Source: Ophiostoma sp. CBS 140.51
Taxonomy: Eukaryota > Ascomycota > Sordariomycetes > Ophiostomatales > Ophiostomataceae
Length of the DNA stretch: 58,023 bases
Assembly (NCBI GenBank): GCA_029298735.1
Contig: JANSLP010000202.1
Location: forward strand, 1-58,023
Reading direction: 5' to 3'
The notes beneath the pieces were generated by a model. It ran no database searches. It worked only from the letters and a program-made list of their open reading frames with translations, and was not told the DNA's origin. A program made the translations under genes and the position numbers. Positions 44,491 to 54,217 of this stretch are shown here, piece after piece. How positions within the stretch are numbered: position 1 is the stretch's first letter; each line of letters begins with the position of its first letter.

Positions 44491-45933
44491 ATGTCCACGT
44501 CACCAGTTGCGGCGGCCGTTGCCGCTGCACACGCCACATTTGAAGCACACAATCCCGCGTCGCGCCGGCTGCACACCGAAGCGGCGGCACACATGCCCGG
44601 CGGCAACACACGCACCGTCCTTTACGCAGAGCCGTTTCCGGTCGCCATCCAGTCCGGCAAGGGCAACACTTTGACGTCGGTGGACGGCAAGACGTACATT
44701 GATTTCCTGGGAGAGTTCAGTGCTGGTCTCTTTGGTCATTCCCACCCGCGGATCGCCGAGGCCGTGCAGACTGCTCTGGCGTCAGGATGGAACTATGGCG
44801 GCGAGTCTGTCGCGGAGAAGAAGCTGGCGGCGGCAGTCACCTCCCGTTTTGCGGCCGGTGGCGTCGAGCTCGTGCGGTTCACCAACTCGGGCACGGAGGC
44901 CAATACCTTTGCTATTGGCGCAGCCATTGCACACACAGGTCGCAAGACCATTTTGATTTTCAGCAGCGGCTACCACGGCGGCACGTTTGTATTTCCCATG
45001 GACCTCTGCCGGTGGACACACAATGGATCGCAGGACGAGCCCCCAGTCCGCAACATGAACCTGCCGCACAACTTTGTGGCCGCACCGTTCAACAACCTGG
45101 CGGAGACCAAGGCCATCATTGATGCTCTGCCCGCCGACAGCCTGGCGGCCATCATGATTGAGCCCGTCCAGGGCTCAGGTGGCTGCCGTCCTGCTGCGCC
45201 CGGTTTCCTAAAATACCTACGTGAGACGGCTGACCGTCTTGGCGCTCTCCTCATCATCGACGAGGTTATGACGTCTCGCCTGGGAACCTCTGGCGCTCTG
45301 GCTGCGGCTACAGAAAACACTGTGCGTGCCGACCTGATGACCTTTGGCAAGTGGATCGGCGGTGGCATGACCTTTGGTGGTTTTGGTGGCCGGCGTGATG
45401 TCATGGCTTTGTTCGACCCTGCTCTGGGCGCGGCCAAGCGTCTCATGCACCCAGGCACCTACAACAACAATGTGTTCACTATGAATGCCGGCCTGGTGGC
45501 CCTTGACATTTACAACGCCGAGGCTGTGGCGGCACTTAATGCACGTGGAGACAAGCTTAAGGCAGGCATCGACAAGGCCCTGTTTGCATCTGGTCTGTAC
45601 CCAGACGACCATGCTGCATTCCTCAAGGATGTCATTGAGGTGGATAGCTTTGAGGGGGAGACGAAGCTATACACTGGCGGTGACAGCACACCGGTTGCTC
45701 TGCCTCGCGTCTTTTTGGCCAGCCGCGGCAGTATGCTGAACTTGCGCTTCTCTGGCTCCGATGCCGGCCACTGGCACAACATCTACTACCACTTTATGCT
45801 CGAGAAGGGCATCTACATGGCCAGCCGTGGCTACACGCCATTGAACCTGGTCATCGAGGACAAGGATGTGGACTTGTTCGTCTCTGCCGTGGAGGAGTTC
45901 TTGGCAACGTACAAGGCTGAGCTATCGGCGTAG
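44491..45933 (+). CDS. PLP-dependent class III aminotransferase (glutamate-1-semialdehyde aminomutase-like)
   Basis: 480 residues in one exon, start in context CAAAATGTCC; an ATG 31 codons upstream is leader. Fold-type I features: MPGGNTRT at the entrance, TNSGTEAN for phosphate contacts, YHGG, the cofactor Asp in LLIIDEVM (D257) and the PLP lysine in MTFGKWIGGG (K287). The TNSGTEANT and GGMTFGGFGG patterns match GSAM-like enzymes rather than GABA transaminases. Fungi do not make tetrapyrroles through glutamate-1-semialdehyde, so here it is more likely an omega- or beta-amino acid transaminase acting in nitrogen recovery. It could supply or remove amino groups at the end of the pathway in this block. 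Confidence 0.85.
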   Translation: MSTSPVAAAVAAAHATFEAHNPASRRLHTEAAAHMPGGNTRTVLYAEPFPVAIQSGKGNTLTSVDGKTYIDFLGEFSAGLFGHSHPRIAEAVQTALASGWNYGGESVAEKKLAAAVTSRFAAGGVELVRFTNSGTEANTFAIGAAIAHTGRKTILIFSSGYHGGTFVFPMDLCRWTHNGSQDEPPVRNMNLPHNFVAAPFNNLAETKAIIDALPADSLAAIMIEPVQGSGGCRPAAPGFLKYLRETADRLGALLIIDEVMTSRLGTSGALAAATENTVRADLMTFGKWIGGGMTFGGFGGRRDVMALFDPALGAAKRLMHPGTYNNNVFTMNAGLVALDIYNAEAVAALNARGDKLKAGIDKALFASGLYPDDHAAFLKDVIEVDSFEGETKLYTGGDSTPVALPRVFLASRGSMLNLRFSGSDAGHWHNIYYHFMLEKGIYMASRGYTPLNLVIEDKDVDLFVSAVEEFLATYKAELSA

Positions 45934-46053
45934 TGGTATTGTGACCCAATGCGAAGTAGTCTAAAGATGTAGAAATAAACCGAAAGAAATCAAAACATGT
46001 ACGTCCGATATCTATAATGCTAAAGGGCCTGTAAGGTCATGGGAAATTGAGTT

Positions 46054-46473
46054 TCAAATCGCACTGGTTATACAGTTGGCACTGAAACTTGTCTTTGTCT
46101 CGTCGCTTGCACGTAGGAGGCGAGACGACATGGCGCGCGAGCTGCAGCATTCACGGCAAGCGGTGGACTTGTTGCCGTATCCCGAGTCGGGAGGCACACC
46201 GGGCAGTGCGGCTGCCAGGGCGTCCTCAGAGGTGAAGGGGGTGCTTCGGTCATGTTGGTGAGTCGTCTCGAGACAGCCGTGAAGACAGCTGTGGCCGATG
46301 TGGCGGGCATTGCAGCAGTTATGAACGGTATCCGTGCTGTTTTGGAAGACCTCGATGCGCTGCTGGCCGTTATAGCAAGCAAGCAAGCCGGCCAATAGTG
46401 AAATGGACCATGTTCGAGGAGGCCGATTGAGTTTTCGGTGTTGTTGCGTGCGTACATACTTCGTTCCCTGCAT
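46054..46473 (-). CDS. Hypothetical small Cys/His-containing protein
   Basis: A 139-codon frame from an ATG at 46473. It has a short hydrophobic segment (SISLLAGLLAC) followed by a Cys/His-containing run, NCCNARHIGHSCLHGCLETTHQH, and later ACRECC. The pattern could bind metal or form disulfides. A GTATGT donor five codons in suggests that the true first exon may be spliced differently. A second overlapping minus frame is also open over the same span, so the reading frame is not settled. I recognise no family. It is convergent with the aminotransferase gene. Confidence 0.3.
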   Translation of the reverse strand: MQGTKYVRTQQHRKLNRPPRTWSISLLAGLLACYNGQQRIEVFQNSTDTVHNCCNARHIGHSCLHGCLETTHQHDRSTPFTSEDALAAALPGVPPDSGYGNKSTACRECCSSRAMSSRLLRASDETKTSFSANCITSAI

Positions 46474-46668
46474 TTCTTACCCGTTTACTTCTTTGATCGG
46501 TTTCTTTCATGGGATATGTGACAGTCGATTGGACCTCGCTTAATTTTCCATTCTAGTATAAGTTGGTGGTGGTAAAACATATTGACAAAAAGAAACCCCC
46601 CCCCAAGAAAATAAACCCGTAACGCTTGTCGAAGACCAGATACAATAAAGACTCAGCTACATACATTA

Positions 46669-49038
46669 TCATCCGTTGGCCTTATAATATAAATGACCAC
46701 TGATTCTTGACACGCAACGGCCCGTCATGGTATCCCAGATAATGACCGAAGAAGCAATTTCCGCTGTCAGCCGCGCCTCATCGAGCGACCAGACTACCGA
46801 TCGACAGAATCCAGGATCACCAGGGTTAACGAGCGTTAACAGACATCGTCCAGTTGCCACATGCCAGATCTTGGCCGTATTATCGCTTGACACTGAAGCG
46901 AGTCGCGTCCCATCGCGTGACCACGCCATCGAGTGGACTTTTCCGTCGTGGCCGCCAAGCGTCGACATATGGCGTCCCGTTACCATATTCCAGATCATGA
47001 CTTTCGCAGACTCTGCAGGATACTTTAGAACTGCAACCATTGACTCATCGTGTGACCAGGTGATAGAGGCCTCATAGGCTTTCACACCGTCAATTTCACA
47101 TTTGAGCTCGACTCCCTCCATGGCATAAATCAATAGTCGACGGTTAGTATCTTCTGAGTTCACGTTAACCGCAATCGATGCCCCGTAGATCGACCAGATT
47201 ATACTATATATATTACGGGTGGAAGCCGGTGCGCGACGCATCTCACCCGTTGTCGAATTCACCATCCAAAACAAGCTTCCGTCCCTCTTCAGAAGCCACC
47301 TCCCACTTTTTGACCAATTAACGTACTCCTTGTAAGGATCGTAAGCTTTTGACACGAGCTGACCTGTCTCCGTATCCCATGTCCAAATATATTCACGTGA
47401 ATGGTAGATGGCCCGCGTCCCGTCGGCCGAAAAAAATGGTGGTCGTCCAAAGTCGGAAGGTGGAGGAAGAGGAAGTTCGATCGTCAACATGCGCCGGCCC
47501 GTTGCCACATCATAGATTTGAAACGATGATTGGAGTGACCTCGACAAGAATCGAGTGAAATCGGGCGACACTTCTATGTCGTCTTTCGTCGTTAACAGGC
47601 ACTTTCCTGTCACCGTATCCCAGACTTTAATCATACTTTCGGAGTCTTGACTTATAGTTGAGGGACGAAAAGAATGAGTTGAGAATCGCCTTCCATCGGT
47701 CGACAGGGTTACAAAAGATACTTTGACATTATGGCTGTAGAGCGACGACACGCGCCGGCCCGTCATGGTATCCCAGATAATGCTGTCATGTTCCTCCCGG
47801 CCGCTGAAATTCTCTGCAGTGGACTCGTTCAATTCCTGCGACCCATATGCTTGTGGCTTTTTGGTGAAGTCATCTGCCGTAACTTGAATGTAATTCGTTG
47901 GCGTATGCGTTTCGGTGAGGCTTTGGGCCGCAGCCGACAACTCAGTCGTGTATGTCTCCTGCTGCTCCTTCATCGCCCTCTCGATATTTGCGTAGCGCTC
48001 CTCGTGGAGCTCCTGCATGCTGGCACGCAGACTCTCATGTGCTGTCTTGATCTGTGCCAGCTCTGATTTGTACTCTTCGCGCACCTCTTGAAGCATGTCT
48101 ATGGTGTCGTGGTCCTTCTTACGAACTGCTTCTTCGAGCTCTGCTTTGAGATTTTGCAGCTCGGCCGTGAAGCGTGCCCGCTCTTGTTCGAGCTGTGCAT
48201 TCACCGTCGCCGCGGCTGCCGTTCCGTCGAGGTCTTTGTGTTGATGGACCATCTCCTCTTGGATCTCAAGCGTCATTTTGCTCTCGGTCTGGACAAAGTG
48301 GCCGATGAGCTTCATGGCCGACGAGTGCGTGTTGCGGTGTCGGTACACCTTGCTCCCCTAGAGGCCATGTAGCCCCAGAACTCCGTGGTGCTCATTAGCT
48401 CCTGCTCTCGCATAGCACCGACATCCTCGCCGACCAAGTCCCACATAGTAGTCGCGAGGATGACATTTTGGAGAGCGTCATCACCGCATAGCTTCTTAAA
48501 CAAGGTGATATTTCTCTTCGCGGACCCCTGCATACGTGGCTGGTTAATACGATGTAGATAGATGATTCCGGACAAGCGAATGTCCCTGGTGTATGTCACA
48601 GACAGCCACGCGGCCAGCTCTCTGAGTAACTCGCTGTCGGTGCGAGAACTGTCGTCGAATCCGGGCGTGTCGACGAGGAAGACCCGCTTGCGGGGAGGGC
48701 CATTATAAATAAAGGTGTACGTATCAATGTATTGTGTACCTTTGCTCCGTAAAAAATATATTAGTGATTTTCTTTTTCCTGGGGGACAGGTTGCAGCTGG
48801 CCTGGTATCATTTGTACGACGTACAGGAATTCAAGTCGTGTCCGATCAAGGGTTTTTTATCCGAGCATAACGAGATGAAGGAACTTTTGCCTGCCCCTGT
48901 CATGCCCATCAATGCAATAACCACATCGTTGGAACTGAAGTCGTGGAGCTTGATGTTAGCCGTGACTATTTAGCGGGAGGAAGTCGAGAAAGGCGCATAC
49001 TTCGGCTCTATGCCATCCGCGAAGAGGTCATTAGGCAT
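46669..49038 (-). CDS. AIG1/septin-like P-loop GTPase - coiled coil - WD40 propeller protein, one apparent frameshift
   Basis: My model is complement of 48935-free exons: 49001-49038, 48825-48934, 48349-48739, then 46669-48348 after a -1 frame change. Introns are 66 nt (GTATGC, CTAAC, TTCAG) and 85 nt (GTACGT, AAAG). G1 is GMTGAGKSS and G3 is LVDTPGFDD; later segments GIIYLHRI, LCGDDAL and LATTMWD are typical of the fungal AIG1-type G domain. At 48348-48351 one base is missing between RGA and VYRHRNT, so the G domain and the rest lie in different frames. The second part has a heptad-rich coiled coil (about 110 residues) and about seven WD-like repeats ending in IIWDTMTGR-type strands, enough for one propeller. 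Total about 739 residues if the frame is continuous. Function is unknown; nucleotide-switch sensing is inference. Confidence 0.72.
46718..47782 (-). repeat. Identical 27-bp segment in first and last WD repeats
   Basis: The stretch at 46718-46744 is repeated exactly at 47756-47782, encoding the IIWDTMTGR strand in the last and first WD repeats of the protein. Neighbouring repeats are much less similar at the DNA level, which suggests recent gene conversion or repeat shuffling between the two ends. Confidence 0.8.
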
Positions 49039-49642
49039 ATTGGGGCTGTCGCAGAGGCTGACGAGGCTGGTAGGCAGTCCTCGAAAAGAGAGAACTTCGT
49101 GGTTAGGGATATTCTTTGGTTCTTGGGATCATTAAGGACAAACCTGGTGAAGGACTTCGGAGGCCCATGTGTGACTTGCACTTGAGAAAAAGGGAAAGGG
49201 CGGGGTTTATCTCGGTCTCTATGGTTGTATGGTCTGATCATACAGTCACGAGCACGAATCAGGAGCGGTTGGGACTCTACCAATAAGCTTCACTCGTACG
49301 AGGGGCTGGGCTCTCGCAGGTCTGTTCTTATCAGAAAAAGGGACATAAAGTGAGGGGTGTATGCATGGCTGCCTTGAGGACCAGCCAGATGCGAGGCATA
49401 CTTTCCCACCTATTTGATTTCGGGTAGTCTGATATTTCCCCTCCTTTTCACGAGTTCTGCGTACGACGTAAAGTGCACGTAATATGCTCCATGCGAGGCT
49501 ATGTTCTTGGCTACTGAGGCTCGTTGCCGCTGTGGGCTCGATTGCTTTTACATCCTACATACATTTATCACAATAGCTACGGCACTGCCTTCGGAATAAA
49601 CACAGTAGCGACGTTCATATGTGACCCTTCAGAGATCGCGCC
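49039..49642. other. Divergent promoter between two GTPase genes
   Basis: 604 bases between the head-to-head starts at 49038 (minus) and 49643 (plus). Frames on both strands run through it but lack protein-like character. No repeats were recognised. Confidence 0.5.
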
Positions 49643-51471
49643 ATGGTTTTCCAAGACACTGCCTTATTTCAGGAAGAGGTGGAGAACTTCATGCAGTTTG
49701 CAGGAGCTGAGACAGCCAAGTAGGAGGACCCTTTTCCATATCGACATCACCGTGGGAGCGGAAACCGCTGATAAACCTGCCAGGCCAAATTCTGTTTTCA
49801 TACTGGTCATGGGTATGCATCCCAAGATTTCCCAGCGCGCTGTCCCTTCCAGTACGCAACGTTCTAATCATCTTGGAAAGGAATGACCGGGTCCGGAAAG
49901 AGCTCCTTCATCAACGCTATCACCGGTCGGGACGATGCGAAGATCAGTCACGAACTTTCATCTTGTAGGTTCCTGCGTTGATGATTAGAAGCAAGAAAGT
50001 TGCGCGACCTGTGTAGAAGCTAATATGTAGAACAGGTACCAGCTCGGTGAGCATCTTTCGCTCTGAAATGGGGGAATACAATGTTTATTTTATCGATACG
50101 CCAGGCTTCGACGTTAGTCTTCCAGTGTGGACCTGCCACCTCAATTACACCTTGTCTCTCTTCTCTAATAATTTCTTCTAGGATACAAATCGGTCAGACC
50201 TGGAGATACTAAAGGCTGTAGCCAACTTTTTGTCGGTAGCATACGCCAATCGGAACTACCTCAATGGAGTAATTTACATGCACCAGATATCCGACACGCG
50301 GATCGGAAGGACAAGAAGGCTTAACCTCGACATGTTTCGAGCCCTTTGTGGCGAAGATGCGTTCCCCAACGTAGCCGTCCTGACGAGCATGTGGTCGACG
50401 GACGAGTCAAACACCGAGTTCTCCAGGCAGGTTGCGCGAGAAGAGCAGCTCAAAGACGAATACCTAACGGACATCCTGGGCGCGGGCGGCCTTGTGAAGC
50501 GGCTAAAGAGCAAAGATAGTGCCACGATCGACGCCGCATCGGCCCAGGATATCTTTCGTTTTTTGCGTGGAAAGACGACAAGATCACGCTCCGCATCCAA
50601 CACGATCTGGTGAACGACGGCGCTCCCCTACGCGCGACCGCGGCCGGCAAGGTGCTATCCTCCCACCTCGACGCAACACGCCAGAACTTCGAGGCCGAAA
50701 TCACCAATCTGCACCAGGCCATCCAAGAAACCCGAGCTGGTGACGGCGGCGACCAGGCCCGCGCCATCGTCCGGTACCAGCAAGTTGCCGTCCAGCAGCA
50801 CCTCCGCCAGCTCCGCGCCGACCAGGAATCCATGAACGTCTCTTTCCTCCAGGTACACGCCGAGGAGATGAAGCGCATGACCGCACAGCTGTCGGCCGTG
50901 AAATCTCGCTGGCGCCAAGACCTAGCCGCGCTGGAACGCGAACAGGCGCTGCGCGAACAAGTCCTCGCTGAGGTGCGGGCCTCGGCGCTGCAAAGAGACG
51001 CAACCATTGCCGACCTGCGCCAGCAGCAGCAGCAGATGACACTCCGGCGTCGAGAGCAGTACGCCATACAGACACAGCAGCTAGCCGTGTTTACGCGAGA
51101 GCAAGAGAGGCGAAAGGAGTGGGAGGCGCGGTACCATGCACAGCTAGTGCAGCAGGGTCAGTGGCGCGAGGACGGATACCGGTTGGAGCTAGAGCGGACG
51201 CGAAAAGAACTGCAGCTGATGAGGGACGACCTGGGCAAGAGAATAGCGACGGCAGAAAAGGCGAAGCGGGCGTGGGTAGGACCGCTACTCCAGGGCGTAG
51301 CGACGGGCGGGCTCGGGTTGGTGGGCACATTGGTCACAGCAGGTGAGTTAAGGGGAGAAGAGTTCTTTGAGAAGAGTTCTTTCAGAATATTTTGGACTCC
51401 TTACACAACGCCCTACACGGAGAAGTATTCGCTAACGGTATATGGTAGGACTGTTATGTGTCGTGCAATGA
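49643..51471 (+). CDS. AIG1/septin-like P-loop GTPase with long coiled coil and hydrophobic tail, one apparent frameshift
   Basis: Exons: 49643-49719, 49784-49812 (29 nt), 49881-49964, 50036-50112, 50182-51342, 51449-51471, about 483 residues if the break in exon 5 is bridged. The ATG has context GCGCCATGG. G1 is GMTGSGKSS, split by an intron after the first Gly; G3 is FIDTPGFDD; YLNGVIYMHQIS, FRALCGEDAF and VLTSMW follow. In a run of six T (50559-50564) the frame changes by -1 from the G domain to WKDDKITLRIQHDLVND. Then comes a strongly charged coiled coil of roughly 200 residues and a terminal hydrophobic helix (GVATGGLGLVGTLVTAG). Without the shift the protein would stop at 50613. The intron inside the SC-T Cys codon is shared with the neighbour at 48825, showing common ancestry. 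Confidence 0.7.
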
Positions 51472-51728
51472 CGAGAACCGAGATCCATCGTTGTCTAAAA
51501 GATGGTAAACATAGATGCCACCCTTGCGAATGGAAGTGGACTCGAAGGAACTTCGTAAAAGGGTAGAGTCTACACTCGGTGATCAGGCTACTAAGTGGGT
51601 CTTGTTTTAATATGAATAGTAAGAAAGTGTAACGGTCGAACAATAATCAACACGTACAATAAGGGTGTAGAGTATAGTAATTATATACACTTAGGGCACA
51701 GAAATACTTGTTCATATAGGTTCATATT

Positions 51729-52769
51729 TTAGACAATCTGTAAGGGGATTCTAATTGTAGATCCAATCAAAGTAAAAGGAGCAGCGAGTGCTCGTGCCAT
51801 TACTGTGCCGGTGAGTGTGCTAGGAGACAATTCGACGTTGGCACCAGTACGCAGAGTAAGCCGTTGTATCTAGAGCGTTGACGGTCATAGTCTCCACGTG
51901 CCAAGACTCTCCATCCGTATTCAACATGCCGGGAGCTGTTCTATCTTTGGACATGCTGACCGGCCTGTAAAAAGCCGGAGCTGGAGCAGGCGGTACATGC
52001 CACAACCAGTTTCTTGTCTTTTGATCCGCGTACTAGTCACAGAAGTGAGAGGTCTGTTGCTTGGCGCGCAGTGCCACTGTTTTGAAAGATCGAATTTTGA
52101 GATCGTCAGACCTTGTTCGCAATTTGTACGAGAGTGTGACGGAGTTGACGCCATCCAAACAGACGTTCGAGCAGGTGTATACTGCCGTATCAAGACGTGC
52201 TGCAATCTCATCATTCGGTCTACTCCAGTGTGAAATGCGAGGAAGGAGCAACGGGTCGAGAGGTTGCGCCACGGCAATCTTTCCATTCGAGGTTCTGCAG
52301 CACGCAGGCAGAACCTGTGGTATGAGGCCTCGATGGTGCTATAGCGAGATGGCCCGTTTCCTGCGAACAACGTATCTTCAAGGTCTACTAGGACGTCCAC
52401 CAACTACTCAAGAGGCATCTGCGAGTCAAATCTTGCCCGCATTGGACCGGTGCGGCGATGAATCCATTGCCTCTATCTATGAAGCCCAATGCATAACATC
52501 ACCGGTCAGCGTTTTTATTCCAGGTTTGTCTCCTAGGTTACTCTAAACATACCGGTGCAATAGACGTCGTCAATTTCGATCCGGTAGCGGCACAGGAGGC
52601 AACGGAAGGGATCCATATGTGACTGTTCTTTTTCCACGTCCGTCCAATACTTGGGGCTCGGTGTGCCATCTTTGATGAAGTGGCTTTCGTCACGTCCTGT
52701 CTTGGGAAGGTCTGACTCCATATCTGGATTGGGATACGTATCCAGAATCAAATCTGCCGGAGGCGACAT
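51729..52769 (-). pseudogene. Possible decayed or unresolved multi-exon gene
   Basis: Several minus-strand segments look protein-like but do not join. Segment 52553-52769 begins MSPPADLIL and ends with a Cys motif, FRCLLCRYRIEIDDVYC, followed by a good GTATGT donor. A middle segment (about 52033-52270) reads AARLDTAVYTCSNVCLDG. A later one (51820-52005) reads MSKDRTAPGMLNTDGESWHV and stops; an overlapping frame continues ANVELSPSTLTGTVMARAL to a stop at 51729. No set of introns that I can find restores one frame. Either the gene is degraded by indels or my splice reading is incomplete. Family not recognised. Confidence 0.3.
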
Positions 52770-53611
52770 TTTGGCAAATGAATGTTGTAACTTTTGTCCG
52801 TTTGGATCCCAACACAAAATAAAGTCGCGGTGCTCCTAAAGTAAATCCACGACCGCGTCGCGTGATCGTGGCCTGGAGAAACATTAACTACACGTGACGT
52901 CAGAAACGCGTGCACAGGACTTAATAGCGCGTTAAATGATTTCTCTTTTCCAGTCTATATCAAGTCGCTTGGCTTTTTATGGTTGGTTTTTCTTTTCGAC
53001 ATGGGTTTCTCAATAAAAGATCCCATCGATCCCTATGCCTTCAACGCTGCCAAGTTCACAGTCACAGTCAGAGCAAGGACATTGTCTGGATAAGTCCCAA
53101 CCAGCAAGTGCGACAAAAAAAGGCAAGTTTCATTCACGAGTCTTTCGAACATATCCGGCAATCGAGGTATTAGCTAATGCAGAGGTTTGTGACAGTTTTT
53201 GAGAAAGGACTGTGGAGGACTGTGGCGAGTGGCGAATTTTATGGAAACGCACAGTACTTGCCCCCTCGTCCCAGTGAAGCATCTTTCCGAGGGTTGACAT
53301 GCGAACAAAAGTAGAAACAGGCGGCCATTGAGGACGTTATTAAGACGGTCATTAGTTATTTCTTCAACAGCTTCGTGTTTCAGTTCCGAGGAGACCTTAA
53401 GTTATGTTTTCAGACATTGCGAGGACACAGTGTTTGTTTGTGTAGGAGTAAAGATTGATTTTGTTTGTGATTTTTTGCGGAGACTGCCCGTCTATCATTC
53501 TGCCCCAAAAAAAAAAAGATTCGTTCCCAGTGCTGCAGACCAGTATTCGGTAAAAATTCTACATAAATTCAGGCGACAAAAAAAAAGAATTGTCTGTGAT
53601 CGTAATTTTGC
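52770..53611. other. Gene-poor AT-rich interval
   Basis: No gene-like frame on either strand. Two short A-rich homopolymers (about 53507-53518 and 53579-53586) lie before the tRNA gene. Confidence 0.5.
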
Positions 53612-53682
53612 ATCCCGCGCGGGACTCGAACCCGCAGCCTCAAGATTAGAAGTCTTGCGCGCTACCATTGCGCTAGCAGGAC
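53612..53682 (-). tRNA. tRNA-Arg (anticodon TCT)
   Basis: On the minus strand a 71-nt cloverleaf folds without an intron. It has a 7-bp acceptor stem (GTCCTGC with GCGGGAT, two G-U pairs), a GCGC D stem around AATGGTA, a 5-bp anticodon stem (CAAGA/TCTTG) with loop CTTCTAA, variable AGGCT, and a GCGGG/CCCGC T stem with TTCGAGT. Anticodon TCT reads AGA (and AGG by wobble). Confidence 0.95.
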
Positions 53683-54217
53683 TTACTGATCGCTGACCGA
53701 TTATGGCGGGTTCCTGATTAACCTGGTATACATAGTCTTGCTACCCGTTCATTGTACCCGCTCAAACTAAAGAAGGGATGTCTTTGTTTTCAATCAAAGA
53801 TAGGCCTCAATTGTACATCACCTAGTTTTACGGTCGGTAAATTTTGCGAAATACCTAGCGCCATCGTGAAATCCTCAAAATGCTACGATGCAGATAGGAA
53901 AAGAAGAAAATGTACCGGTTCTGACATGATTTGCCCTCGCGAAAAAGTCACTGACACGATAGCCGATGCAGGGCTTGTAAACTGCTAAATTACAGAGCAA
54001 TTACTACTCACTTTAGCTACCACAACAGCAGGAGCAATACGGGCAATGCAAGATAACTTTTTGTCCAGAAATTCAGTCACAACAACAATGTTCATTTCAT
54101 TGTATGTTCTTTTTTTATTTAATGGTTTAAACTCTCTTCAAGTTGGCGTGGATGAAACCGAAGACTCCGAAGATTGCCACACGCCTCCCAGACTGGCAGG
54201 CATCAAAAAACTGCACC
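53683..54217. other. Intergenic region upstream of SMP-30-like gene
   Basis: 535 bases, AT-rich, with no gene-like frame. The region just before 54218 is open in the gene's frame from 54152, so the true start or a small upstream exon may lie here. Confidence 0.45.

Noticed and set aside
48935..49000. In-frame TAA in the 5' part of the WD40 GTPase, seemingly a second inactivating lesion
   Set aside because: It lies inside a good 66-nt intron with GTATGC, CTAAC and TTCAG that restores the frame into the P-loop.
52061..52546. 161-codon plus-strand frame over the decayed region
   Set aside because: No ATG in good context and no known motif; overlaps minus-strand segments that look equally protein-like, so neither is called with confidence.
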